Part shown: piece after piece, positions 24,185-31,666 of the stretch
Position numbering within the stretch: position 1 is the first letter of the stretch
Layout: each line of letters starts with the position of its first letter
Translations under genes and position numbers: made by a program
Notes under the pieces: model-generated
Database searches by the model: none
Told to the model about the DNA's origin: nothing
The model's input: the letters and a program-made list of their open reading frames with translations, nothing else
Assembly: GCF_001485495.1 (NCBI RefSeq)
Contig: NZ_BCNF01000045.1
Span: 1-39,673 of the forward strand
Origin: Gordonia desulfuricans NBRC 100010
GTDB taxonomy: Bacteria; Actinomycetota; Actinomycetes; Mycobacteriales; Mycobacteriaceae
DNA: 39,673 nucleotides
Direction: 5' to 3'

Positions 24185-24640
24185 ATGGCTGCACAGAAGA
24201 CCAACCGAATCCGAGTTGCCGGCGGAGCCGCCGCACTGATCGCCGCCGGTGCGCTGAGCGTTGCGATGGCCGCTCCGGCATCGGCGAATGTGACCTCGGT
24301 CGGCATCGACACCCCGTCCGGCTACGGATCATCTCAGGGCGTGTACGGCGCAGGGTGCTCGTACAAGGTGTCGGCGAAGGTCAGCTCGGTGGTGGCTAAG
24401 GACAAGGTGACGTTCTCTGTGACGCCCGCCGGTGGGAGTCCCACTCAGTTCGCTGAGGTCGAGCCGACTGAGGGCGGCAGCAATACCGTGACGGCGACCT
24501 GGAAGCCGAGCGCACCTGGTGTGTACACCATCACCGCCTCGCAGAACGGCAACGCCAAGACCGTCGACAATGTGAAGGTCGCCAATGGCATCCAGCTCCC
24601 GGATTGGTTCTGGGGCGGCAACTGCCTGATCACCGGCTAG
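24185..24640 (+). CDS. Small secreted protein with an Ig-like fold
   Basis: A 151-residue exported protein. The signal peptide ends at about residue 34 (APASA before N35). The mature 117 residues read as an immunoglobulin-like beta sandwich: alternating strands (KVSAKVSS, KVTFSVTPAGG, NTVTATWKPSAPGVYTITASQNG) resembling bacterial Ig-like or Big domains. Cys58 and Cys147, near the two ends of the domain, could form one disulfide. I do not recognise a specific family; similar short secreted proteins are common in Gordonia and Rhodococcus, which is recollection. The ATG at 24185 has AAGGAG seven bases upstream. A strong terminator follows, so it is monocistronic. Confidence 0.75.
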   Translation: MAAQKTNRIRVAGGAAALIAAGALSVAMAAPASANVTSVGIDTPSGYGSSQGVYGAGCSYKVSAKVSSVVAKDKVTFSVTPAGGSPTQFAEVEPTEGGSNTVTATWKPSAPGVYTITASQNGNAKTVDNVKVANGIQLPDWFWGGNCLITG

Positions 24641-24660
24641 TCCATCACGAGTTTTCCGCA

Positions 24661-24693
24661 CGGCGGGATCACCTGACACAGGTGGTCCCGCCG
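24661..24693 (+). terminator. Hairpin terminator, probably bidirectional
   Basis: CGGCGGGATCACCTG faces CAGGTGGTCCCGCCG around ACA, a 15-base stem with one wobble. It lies between the convergent stops of the secreted protein gene (24640) and the cyclo-ligase gene (24717) and could serve both. Confidence 0.75.
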
Positions 24694-24716
24694 TCGGCGT
24701 TCCGGGGTCCTGCGGC

Positions 24717-25286
24717 TCACCCCAGCCGACGGAACCCGCCGCCGGGGGTGAGGGCCCATCCCATCGGGATGTCGTGGGGGTCGCCGGGGAGTTCGTCGAC
24801 CACCTCGTGGTCGTAGACCACCGCAACCAGCTCGGCGGCGGTGCGGTGGATGGTCCGGTCGTAGTAGCCGGCACCCCGGCCCAGGCGAACGCCGGCCGCG
24901 TCGACGGCCAGTGCGGGCACGAAGATCACCGATGCGATGTCGATGGCGTCCACGCCGAGCGGCCCGCCGGCCGGCTCGAGCAGACCCCAGCGGCGTCGTT
25001 CCAGAGATGACGACGGATCGTAGGCGACCCAATTCAGCGGGGCCGGATCACCGTCGGGGACGACGGGCAAAAGCACGGTGGCGCCGAGTTCGGCAAGTAT
25101 GTCGAGAAATCTCACAGATCCGGGTTCGGACCCCACCGGAACGTACGCTCCGACGGTCTCACCGGAGATCGCAAACGGGCTCTCCGACAACCGTTTCACG
25201 AGTTGCTCGGCCGCATTTTCGCGGAATTCCCTGGTCATTTGCGCGCGGCGATTCGAGAAATCGGCGCGCAGCCCGGCTTTCGACAT
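24717..25286 (-). CDS. 5-formyltetrahydrofolate cyclo-ligase
   Basis: A 189-residue protein with the family's ATP/folate signature GRGAGYYDRT near residue 137 and the conserved early arginines (RAQMTREFR). PVVPDGDPAPLNWVAY and the end LTPGGGFRRLG are typical. It converts 5-formyl-THF to 5,10-methenyl-THF using ATP, in one-carbon recycling. The ATG at 25286 (MSKAGLR) gives the normal length; the frame stays open well upstream into galU on the other strand, but that extension is shadow. It is divergent from galU with about 100 bases between them, as I recall for the mycobacterial pair Rv0992c and Rv0993. Confidence 0.9.
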   Translation of the reverse strand: MSKAGLRADFSNRRAQMTREFRENAAEQLVKRLSESPFAISGETVGAYVPVGSEPGSVRFLDILAELGATVLLPVVPDGDPAPLNWVAYDPSSSLERRRWGLLEPAGGPLGVDAIDIASVIFVPALAVDAAGVRLGRGAGYYDRTIHRTAAELVAVVYDHEVVDELPGDPHDIPMGWALTPGGGFRRLG

Positions 25287-25376
25287 CTTGATCCACTTTC
25301 TGCCCGTCGGCTGAGTCACACCCGGTCTCCCAGGATTCCGCAACCCTTTGTGTGGCTGGTTCCCGGCTCCCGAGAT

Positions 25377-25382
25377 TAGGGT
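25377..25382 (+). promoter_or_regulatory. -10 box for a leaderless galU transcript
   Basis: TAGGGT with seven bases between it and the galU ATG, which places transcription start on the A of the start codon. There is no Shine-Dalgarno sequence, which supports leaderless translation. Confidence 0.6.
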
Positions 25383-25389
25383 GTTCCCC

Positions 25390-26340
25390 ATGACGCCCAG
25401 CGTGAGAGATCCGAACGAATTCCCCGAGTACAGCGATGTGCCGGACACCCCGCCGATCCCGCGTACCGCTGTGGTGCCCGCCGCCGGCCTGGGCACCCGT
25501 TTCCTTCCGGCCACCAAGACGGTGCCCAAGGAACTGCTCCCCGTCGTCGACACCCCCGGGATCGAGCTCGTCGCGGAGGAGGCCAAGGCGGCCGGTGCCG
25601 AGCGTCTGCTGATCATCACCTCGCCCGGCAAGGACGGTGTGGTCGCGCACTTCGTCGAAGACCTGGTGCTGGAGAACACCCTCGCCAAGCGTGGCAAGGC
25701 CGCGATGCTCGCCAAGGTCCGCAAGGCGCCGTCGTTGCTGGACGTGGCGTCGGTGGTGCAGGAGAAGCCGCTCGGCCTCGGTCACGCCGTCGGCTGTGTG
25801 GAGCCCTACCTCGACGACGACGAGGACGCCATCGCGGTGCTGCTGCCCGATGACCTCGTGCTGCCCGGCGGTGTGCTCGAGGTGATGGCCCGGACCCGTG
25901 AGCGTCGCGGCGGGTCGGTGCTGTGCGCCATCGAGGTGCCCGGCGACCGGATCAGCGCCTACGGCGTCTTCGACGTCGAAGAACTCCCCGACGCCAAGAA
26001 CCCCAACGTCAAGCGCCTCAAGGGCATGGTGGAGAAGCCGGCACCCGAGGATGCGCCGTCGAATCTGGCCGCCGCGGGCCGCTACATCCTCGACCGCAAG
26101 ATCTTCGACGCGCTGCGCCGGATCGAGCCCGGGGCCGGTGGTGAGCTGCAGCTGACCGATGCCATCGCACTGCTCATCGAGGAGGGCGAGCCCGTGCACG
26201 TGGTGGTGCACCACGGCACCCGCCACGACCTGGGCAACCCGGGTGGCTACCTGAAGGCGGCCGTCGACTTCGCGCTCGACCGTGACGACTACGGCCCGGA
26301 CCTGCGGGAGTGGCTGGAGAAGCGACTCACCGACGACTGA
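25390..26340 (+). CDS. galU: UTP-glucose-1-phosphate uridylyltransferase GalU
   Basis: A 316-residue GalU. The nucleotide-binding loop PAAGLGTRFLPATKTVPKEL (residues about 27-46) is exact, and GHAVGCVEP, LLPDDLVLP and VEKPAPEDAPSNLAAAGRYIL follow in the family order. It makes UDP-glucose from UTP and glucose-1-phosphate for trehalose, arabinogalactan and other envelope glycans. The ATG at 25390 is chosen over an upstream ATG at 25348 because the promoter box TAGGGT lies between the two. It heads a block galU, glp, rimJ, SIMPL gene, glpR, although the last four appear to have their own promoters. Confidence 0.95.
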   Translation: MTPSVRDPNEFPEYSDVPDTPPIPRTAVVPAAGLGTRFLPATKTVPKELLPVVDTPGIELVAEEAKAAGAERLLIITSPGKDGVVAHFVEDLVLENTLAKRGKAAMLAKVRKAPSLLDVASVVQEKPLGLGHAVGCVEPYLDDDEDAIAVLLPDDLVLPGGVLEVMARTRERRGGSVLCAIEVPGDRISAYGVFDVEELPDAKNPNVKRLKGMVEKPAPEDAPSNLAAAGRYILDRKIFDALRRIEPGAGGELQLTDAIALLIEEGEPVHVVVHHGTRHDLGNPGGYLKAAVDFALDRDDYGPDLREWLEKRLTDD

Positions 26341-26454
26341 AACCCGGTGCGGGGTTCCTCCGCGCGCCTCCGTGGCTATTCCGGTGTGACGTCCTAACGT
26401 CTACAGAGGCCGCTTGTGCGCCGGCCGATGACGACGAGCCGCGAGTGAGGTGAG

Positions 26455-27759
26455 ATGCGTTCGGTTGAGGATCATCTGACGTTGGTGACCGCAGCCGCGG
26501 TCGCACCCCGCCCGGTGCGGGTCGCCATCTCCGAGGCGCAGGGTCTGATGTGTGCCGAGGAGGTCGTCACCGAACGACCCATGCCGGGCTTCGACCAGGT
26601 CGCCGTCGACGGTTATGCCGTCCGCGCGGTGGACGTGGGGCTCGCCGGTGTGGAGGCCCCTGCCGATCTCGAGGAGTTCGACGCCGGCGGCGTCGAACTG
26701 GTCGACCTCACCGCCGGTGAACCGATGATCGTGTCGATGCCGGTGGTCGGACAGGTCGAACCGGGCGCCCGCACCCCCACGCGGCTGCAGCCGCGGCAGG
26801 CGGTGCGTGTGGAGACCGGAGCGCCCATGCCCACCCTCGCCGATGCCGTGGTGCCGGTCCGCTGGACCGACGGCGGCGAGTCCAAGGTCAAGATCGGTCA
26901 CGGCGTCGAGAGCGGCGACTATGTGCGCCGCATCGGCGACGACGTGCAGCCCGGGGATGTGGCCGTGCGTGCCGGATCGATCATCGGTCCCGCCCAGGTC
27001 GGTCTGCTCGCGGCGGTCGGCCGCGCCCGCGTGCTGGTGCATCCGCGGCCGCGGCTGTCGGTGATCTCGATCGGTTCCGAACTCGTCGACATCGACCGTT
27101 CGCCCGGGCCGGGCCAGGTCTTCGATGTCAACAGCTATGCCATCGCCGCCGCCGCCCGTGACGCCGGCGCCGACGTCAACCGCGTCGGCATCGCCGAGCG
27201 GGACAGCTCCCGGATGCGGGAAGTGGTTGAGGCGCAACTCATCCGGTCGGAGATCGTGGTGATCTGCGGTGGCCTCGGCGGCGAGGCCGGACGTGCCGTC
27301 GTCGACGCCCTGTCCGATCTCGGTGACCTCGAGGTGGTGCGGGTGGCCATGCATCCCGGCTCCGTGCAGGGATTCGGCCGCCTCGGCCGCGACGAGGTGC
27401 CCACCTTCTTGTTGCCCGCCAACCCGGTCAGTGCGCTGGTCTCCTTCGAGGTGATGGTGCGCCCGCTGATCCGGATCGCGCTGGGCAAGCGCCAGCCGAT
27501 GCGTCGGGTGGTCACCGCCCGCACCATCGGCCCGATCGCATCGGCCAAGGGGCGCAAGGGATATCTACGCGGCCAGCTGATGCGTGAGGAGCGCACCGGG
27601 GAGTATCTGGTGCAGGTGCTCGGGGCGTCGCCCACCGGGTCGTCGCATCTGCTCGCCGAACTCGCCGAGGCCAACTGTCTGATCATCGTCGAACCCGACG
27701 TCGAAGAGCTCGGCATCGGTGACGAGGTCGAGGTGGCCTTCCTCGCCCAACGCGGCTGA
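26455..27759 (+). CDS. glp: MoeA/gephyrin-like protein, probable cell-division factor Glp
   Basis: A 434-residue MoeA-fold protein. Domain signatures are present: MPGFDQVAVDGYAVR near residue 43, VETGAPMPTLADAVVPV near 120, the gephyrin E-like ISIGSELV plus GQVFDVNSYAIAAAARDAG, and FLLPANPVSALVSFEV. MoeA inserts molybdate into molybdopterin. In corynebacteria and mycobacteria, however, the paralogue encoded between galU and rimJ (Rv0994/moeA1 position) was reported as Glp, which binds the FtsZ C-terminus and a membrane receptor GlpR. Both the position and the presence of glpR three genes downstream favour Glp here. Dual function cannot be excluded. TAACGT at 26395-26400 may be its -10 box. 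Confidence 0.85.
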   Translation: MRSVEDHLTLVTAAAVAPRPVRVAISEAQGLMCAEEVVTERPMPGFDQVAVDGYAVRAVDVGLAGVEAPADLEEFDAGGVELVDLTAGEPMIVSMPVVGQVEPGARTPTRLQPRQAVRVETGAPMPTLADAVVPVRWTDGGESKVKIGHGVESGDYVRRIGDDVQPGDVAVRAGSIIGPAQVGLLAAVGRARVLVHPRPRLSVISIGSELVDIDRSPGPGQVFDVNSYAIAAAARDAGADVNRVGIAERDSSRMREVVEAQLIRSEIVVICGGLGGEAGRAVVDALSDLGDLEVVRVAMHPGSVQGFGRLGRDEVPTFLLPANPVSALVSFEVMVRPLIRIALGKRQPMRRVVTARTIGPIASAKGRKGYLRGQLMREERTGEYLVQVLGASPTGSSHLLAELAEANCLIIVEPDVEELGIGDEVEVAFLAQRG

Positions 27760-27831
27760 CCGACGCCGACCGTCGGGGTGAACAAGTTCATTTCTGCCCG
27801 GTTACCTGCCCGACGTGTCGCGGCCACCCCC

Positions 27832-27837
27832 TAGACT
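27832..27837 (+). promoter_or_regulatory. -10 box for a leaderless rimJ transcript
   Basis: TAGACT, seven bases, then the GTG start of the acetyltransferase gene. The same spacing is seen at galU and close to that of the SIMPL gene. Confidence 0.55.
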
Positions 27838-27844
27838 CCCTGTT

Positions 27845-28501
27845 GTGTTCAGGTGGTTGAGTGGCGATCCGGTCAGTCCGGGATGGCCGGCGACGCTCGG
27901 TCCGTTGGGCACGCGTGCGGGGGCGGTCACGGTTCGGCCGGTCAAGCTGCGTGATGCCAAGGACTGGAGCGACCTGCGGATCCGGAATCAGAACTCCTTG
28001 CTGCCCTGGGAACCCACCGGGATCGGGTCCTGGGCGTCGCGACATCAGACGAGTTCGTGGCCACCGCTGTTCGCGGTCCTCAAATCCGAGGCCAAGAAGG
28101 GCAACCTGCTGCCGTTCGTGATCGAGGTGGACGGCAACTATGCCGGGCAGCTCACCGTCGGCAACATCCAGCGCGGGGCGGTGCGTACCGCCTGGATCGG
28201 GTACTGGGTGGACGACGGATATGCCGGCAAGGGGGTGGCCACCGCGGCGGTGGCCCTCGGGGTGGACCATTGCTTCGGTCCGGTGGGACTGCACCGGCTC
28301 GACGCCACCGTGCAACCGGCCAATGTGGCCTCGCAGACCGTGCTCGGCAAGGTCGGCTTCCGCAAGGAAGGGCTGTTGGAACGGTATATGGACGTCAACA
28401 AGAAGTGGCGTGACCATTTCCTGTTCGCGCTCACCGTCGAGGAGCTCACCGAGAGTGCGGCGCAACGGCTCGTCCGCACCGGACGCGCGAGCTTTCTCTG
28501 A
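27845..28501 (+). CDS. rimJ: GNAT acetyltransferase, RimJ-like
   Basis: A 218-residue GNAT protein of the RimJ/RimL type. The acetyl-CoA loop is YAGKGVATAAVAL near residues 124-136, followed by LHRLDATVQPANVASQTVLGKVGFRKEG, the signature of ribosomal-protein N-acetyltransferases. The insertion WPPLFAVLKSEAKKGNLLPF distinguishes this actinobacterial group. It corresponds to Rv0995 in gene order. The GTG at 27845 is chosen because TAGACT lies seven bases upstream, implying a leaderless message; an upstream ATG at 27815 would start before that promoter. The target protein is unknown here. Confidence 0.88.
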   Translation: MFRWLSGDPVSPGWPATLGPLGTRAGAVTVRPVKLRDAKDWSDLRIRNQNSLLPWEPTGIGSWASRHQTSSWPPLFAVLKSEAKKGNLLPFVIEVDGNYAGQLTVGNIQRGAVRTAWIGYWVDDGYAGKGVATAAVALGVDHCFGPVGLHRLDATVQPANVASQTVLGKVGFRKEGLLERYMDVNKKWRDHFLFALTVEELTESAAQRLVRTGRASFL

Positions 28502-28575
28502 CCGTCGGCGCACCGTGACGGTCCGGCGCCGTCGGCCGCTTCGGCCGATCGGTGCCGGTTGTCGGGGGTGCGGTC

Positions 28576-28581
28576 TAGGTT
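28576..28581 (+). promoter_or_regulatory. -10 box for a leaderless SIMPL-gene transcript
   Basis: TAGGTT, six bases, ATG. No ribosome site is present between, consistent with a leaderless start. Confidence 0.5.
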
Positions 28582-28587
28582 GGCCGC

Positions 28588-29265
28588 ATGCCACCACTGG
28601 AGATCGTGGTCCGCGGGACCGCACGAGGAAAGTACGCGCCCGAGCGGGCGATCGTGTCGCTGAGCGTGGGAATGTCGGGGGAGCAACGGGATTCGGTGTA
28701 CAACCGGGCCGTCGAGGTGCGCTCGCGTCTGGCCGCCGAACTCGACGACCACGTTGCGCGGCAGGTCGCGGTGCGATGGACCGGCGATTCGGTGTGGGTA
28801 CGGTCGTACCGTCCCACCGATCGCGACGGCCGGTTGCAGCCGCCGGCCTATGCCACCGACTTCGGGGTGGAGGCCGAGTTCACCGACTTCGAGGCGCTGA
28901 GCCGGTTCATCGACTCGTGGGCCGTGCGTGACGGCGTGAACGTCGGAACGGTGCGGTGGAAGCTGCGCCCGGAGAGCCGGCTGCGTCACGAGGCCGACCT
29001 TCGCCGCGAGGCGGTGGCCGATGCCGTGGCCAAGGCGCAGGCCTACGCCGATGCGGTGGGATCGGGGCCGGTGGTCGCGGTCGCGTTGTCGGATCCGGGG
29101 ATGCTCGGGGACGGGCCGACGGCACGCGGAGGTCACTCGAGGGTGATGGCCGCGCCGGCGGGTATGCCGTCGGATTCGGTGGATCTGCGTGCCGACGACA
29201 TCGACATCTTCGTCGCCGTCGACGCCCGGTTCGTCGCCGACGGGGCCGGCGGACCGGTCGGGTGA
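28588..29265 (+). CDS. SIMPL domain (DUF541) protein
   Basis: A 225-residue protein of the SIMPL/DUF541 family. It opens EIVVRGTARGKYAPERAIVSLSV, the usual G-x-G start, and carries FTDFEALSRFIDSW...VNVGTVRWKL and a helix AVADAVAKAQAYADAVG before the closing VAVDARFVA. Many family members are exported or membrane-linked, but this one has no signal peptide or helix, so it is cytoplasmic. Function is not established; some relatives are called oxidative stress defence or 26-kDa periplasmic proteins. It sits between rimJ and glpR. Confidence 0.82.
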   Translation: MPPLEIVVRGTARGKYAPERAIVSLSVGMSGEQRDSVYNRAVEVRSRLAAELDDHVARQVAVRWTGDSVWVRSYRPTDRDGRLQPPAYATDFGVEAEFTDFEALSRFIDSWAVRDGVNVGTVRWKLRPESRLRHEADLRREAVADAVAKAQAYADAVGSGPVVAVALSDPGMLGDGPTARGGHSRVMAAPAGMPSDSVDLRADDIDIFVAVDARFVADGAGGPVG

Positions 29266-29399
29266 CCGCGACACTCTGAGAAACCCGTGTGAAGTGCTGG
29301 AATCTTCCGGTGTGTCGGCGCGTCGGACGGGCATGTGGGCGTCGGAGCCATAGATTGTGGGGTGGTCCGATGTAACCAGAGTGAAAGAAAGGGACAGTC

Positions 29400-30752
29400 A
29401 TGCCGAATTCCGTACTGTGGGTCTGCCTCGTCGCGGTGTGGCTCTTCGTGCTGGTCCCGATGGTGATCAAAGGCCGCCCGCAGGTGAAGAAGTCCACCGA
29501 CGTCGCCCGCGCGACCCGACTGCTGCATCGCGGCGGAACCCGGACCCGCAGCGCCCGTCGTCGGGCGGCGGGATCGCACCCGCACGACCCCGAGTGGAAG
29601 TCGCAGCGTCGGACCACGACCCGCACCGCCGGTGCGACCGCGGTGATCGACGAGGCCGACACCGAGCGGGACGACGCCGACACCGATCTCGATGCCGCCG
29701 GTCTCGATGTCGAGACCGGCGAGAAGGCGACGGAGAAGACCACGGTGGTATCCGAGGCCACTGACGGCGTCGAGGACACCGCCACCGACACCGCCGACTC
29801 CGATGCTGTGGACTCCGACGCCGCCGACTCCGACGCCGACGTGCTCACCGGTGTTGTCGAGGACGGTGCAGACGCTGCCGATTCCGACGAGGATGTGCGC
29901 GTGACCGTGACCCAGGTCGAGATCGACGTGGTGGAGGTCGAGGTGGACGTGATCGAAACCGTCTCGGCTGCCGGCGTCGAGGAACTCACCGAGGATGCCG
30001 AGTACGAGGACGACCTCGCCGAGGATGCCGAGTATGACGACGATCTCGACGACGACGCCGAGTACGACGACTACGAGGATTCCGAATACGAGGACTCGGA
30101 GTACGACGAGTACGAGGACGACGTCGACGATGCGGACGTCGAGTACGACGACGATCTCGAAGACGATGCCGAGTACGACGACGATCTCGATGACGAGTAC
30201 GACGAGTACGAGGACGAGGAACCGGTGAAGCCCGACACCAAGAAGTACGAGGCAGAGGCCGAACCGGCTGCGGCCAAGTCGGAGAAGACAACCGGACGTC
30301 GGAGCCCGTACTCGCCGGAGGCCGGCGCGGATCGGTTGCGCTACAAGGAACGTCAGCGTGTGAGCATCGGCCTGATCGCGTTGGTGATCGTGGCGGTGAT
30401 CGCCGGGGTCGTGCTGGGCACCCTCGGGTGGATCGCCACCGGCGTCACCGTACTGATGCTGGTGGGCTACCTGTTCTACCTGCGTCGAACGGTCAAGGCG
30501 GAGCAGCAGATCCGTGCACAGCGCGCCGCCCGTGCCCGTCGTGCCGCCCGCGCCGAGGCCGAACGCCTGGCCCGGCAGGAGCGGGTGCCGGAGTTCGCGG
30601 CGACGCCTCCGCCGCCGCGGCTGCGTCGCCCGGGTGGGGCCGTGGTGCTCGAGATCGACGACGAGGACCCGGTGTTCGACCATCTGCCGCCGTTCCAGCG
30701 GCGTCGGGTCATGCGCGAGGACCCCGACTTCAGGCAGGCAGTGGCCGGCTGA
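29400..30752 (+). CDS. glpR: GlpR/SepX-like divisome membrane protein with hyperacidic tract
   Basis: A 450-residue membrane protein. Helix 1 is at residues 4-23 (VLWVCLVAVWLFVLVPMVI) and is followed by the conserved basic segment KGRPQVKKSTDVARATRLLHRGG. Residues about 75-285 are acidic; from 196 to 279 they are nearly pure Asp, Glu and Tyr in repeats such as EDAEYDDDL. A two-helix hairpin follows (about 320-362), then a basic Arg/Ala helix and a conserved C-terminus (VFDHLPPFQRRRVMREDP). This matches the SepX/GlpR family: GlpR is reported as the membrane receptor of the FtsZ-binding Glp, and SepX acts in Streptomyces division. AAGGGA precedes the ATG. Its 3' end overlaps the next, convergent gene by 23 bases. 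Confidence 0.82.
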   Translation: MPNSVLWVCLVAVWLFVLVPMVIKGRPQVKKSTDVARATRLLHRGGTRTRSARRRAAGSHPHDPEWKSQRRTTTRTAGATAVIDEADTERDDADTDLDAAGLDVETGEKATEKTTVVSEATDGVEDTATDTADSDAVDSDAADSDADVLTGVVEDGADAADSDEDVRVTVTQVEIDVVEVEVDVIETVSAAGVEELTEDAEYEDDLAEDAEYDDDLDDDAEYDDYEDSEYEDSEYDEYEDDVDDADVEYDDDLEDDAEYDDDLDDEYDEYEDEEPVKPDTKKYEAEAEPAAAKSEKTTGRRSPYSPEAGADRLRYKERQRVSIGLIALVIVAVIAGVVLGTLGWIATGVTVLMLVGYLFYLRRTVKAEQQIRAQRAARARRAARAEAERLARQERVPEFAATPPPPRLRRPGGAVVLEIDDEDPVFDHLPPFQRRRVMREDPDFRQAVAG

Positions 30753-31476
30753 CGGTGATCGCATCCGGGTGTGTGGCAATCCATGCACGCCCGGTTCGCG
30801 CCGCCCGGCACAAGGCAAGGCGCTCACCGACATACAGGGTCGGGGCGCCGAGGATCGGAATCCACGACAACGTCGAGAACGGGGGCGTCGCCTGCGGGCG
30901 GCGCCCCATTTCGTTGTCTGCGCGCCGCAGGATCTGCGCCACGTCCCAGAGACTGCCGACCACCGACCGCGTCTGGCGACGCGGCGCATGCGGCGGGGGA
31001 GTGACGGTCAGCTCGTCGGGCAGCTCGCGTCGGCACAGCACGGAGGCGAGTAGCCGGATCTGCTGATCGCGGTCGGTGACACCGTATTCGCGGGCGATGG
31101 CGATCAGCATCACCGCTTGGTTCGCGAAGCCGAGCGACGTGCTGAGCGGGAAGAATCTGGTCCACGCCCCGAACACGCCGGGGTAGGCCACCGCGACGGT
31201 GTTGACCGTTCCGAGCCGGCTGATCCACCAGTCGGCCCGTTCGTTCATCGACCGCTGTGACCAGCCCTGGGTACCTGGCCAGTCCGCCACGTCGAGCACA
31301 CCGGCCGCCACATGCCCCGCCCGCGCGATCGGGGAGGTGTGCTCGTCCGCGGAGTCGAAGGTGTGAGGTTTGAGTCCGAGGGGATCGGCGCCGGCCAGTA
31401 CGTCGAGCATCGGATCGATCACCGAGATCGCCGCGTCGAGGGCCTTCACCAGCTGCTTGTCGCTCATCTGGGCCAC
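30730..31476 (-). CDS. Conserved-looking protein of unknown function
   Basis: A 248-residue protein I cannot assign. The N-terminal third is helical (QLVKALDAAISVIDPMLDVLAGADPLG); the middle is rich in Trp and aromatics (ADWPGTQGWSQRSMNERADWWISRLGTVNTVAVAYPG), followed by a hydrophobic helix SLGFANQAVMLIAIAREYG and a segment IRLLASVLCRREL. A second hydrophobic stretch (STLSWIPILGAPTLYVGERLALCRA) is near the end. The pattern suggests a peripheral membrane protein. A GTG at 31476 lies seven bases after TACGCT on the minus strand and would be leaderless; the ATG three codons later is the alternative start. The stop overlaps the convergent glpR stop by 23 bases. Confidence 0.72.
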   Translation of the reverse strand: MAQMSDKQLVKALDAAISVIDPMLDVLAGADPLGLKPHTFDSADEHTSPIARAGHVAAGVLDVADWPGTQGWSQRSMNERADWWISRLGTVNTVAVAYPGVFGAWTRFFPLSTSLGFANQAVMLIAIAREYGVTDRDQQIRLLASVLCRRELPDELTVTPPPHAPRRQTRSVVGSLWDVAQILRRADNEMGRRPQATPPFSTLSWIPILGAPTLYVGERLALCRAARTGRAWIATHPDAITVSRPLPA

Positions 31477-31579
31477 GCCGCCCAGCGTACACACGGACTC
31501 GACAGGCCTCTGACCAGCCGTTTATGAACTCCGGTCAGGGTGCTGATAAGGTGTCTGAGGTTGGTCGAGAGACCGGCAC

Positions 31580-31652
31580 GGGGCTATGGCGCAGTTGGTA
31601 GCGCGACTCGTTCGCATCGAGTAGGTCAGGGGTTCGATTCCCCTTAGCTCCA
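31580..31652 (+). tRNA. tRNA-Ala (anticodon CGC)
   Basis: A 73-base tRNA. Acceptor GGGGCTA pairs with TAGCTCC (one G-T), D stem GCGC/GCGC, anticodon stem ACTCG/CGAGT with loop TTCGCAT (anticodon CGC, codon GCG), T stem AGGGG/CCCCT around TTCGATT, discriminator A. No CCA is encoded. A prophage integrase gene starts its stop codon 14 bases after, so the 3' end is the integration site. Confidence 0.95.
31615..31652 (+). other. Probable attL core in the 3' half of tRNA-Ala
   Basis: The tRNA 3' half from the anticodon stem through the T loop and acceptor lies directly next to the integrase gene, the usual arrangement for tyrosine integrases. Exact core limits cannot be set because attR is outside the window; it should repeat part of these bases. 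Confidence 0.6.
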
Positions 31653-31666
31653 CAGAAAACCGCAGA

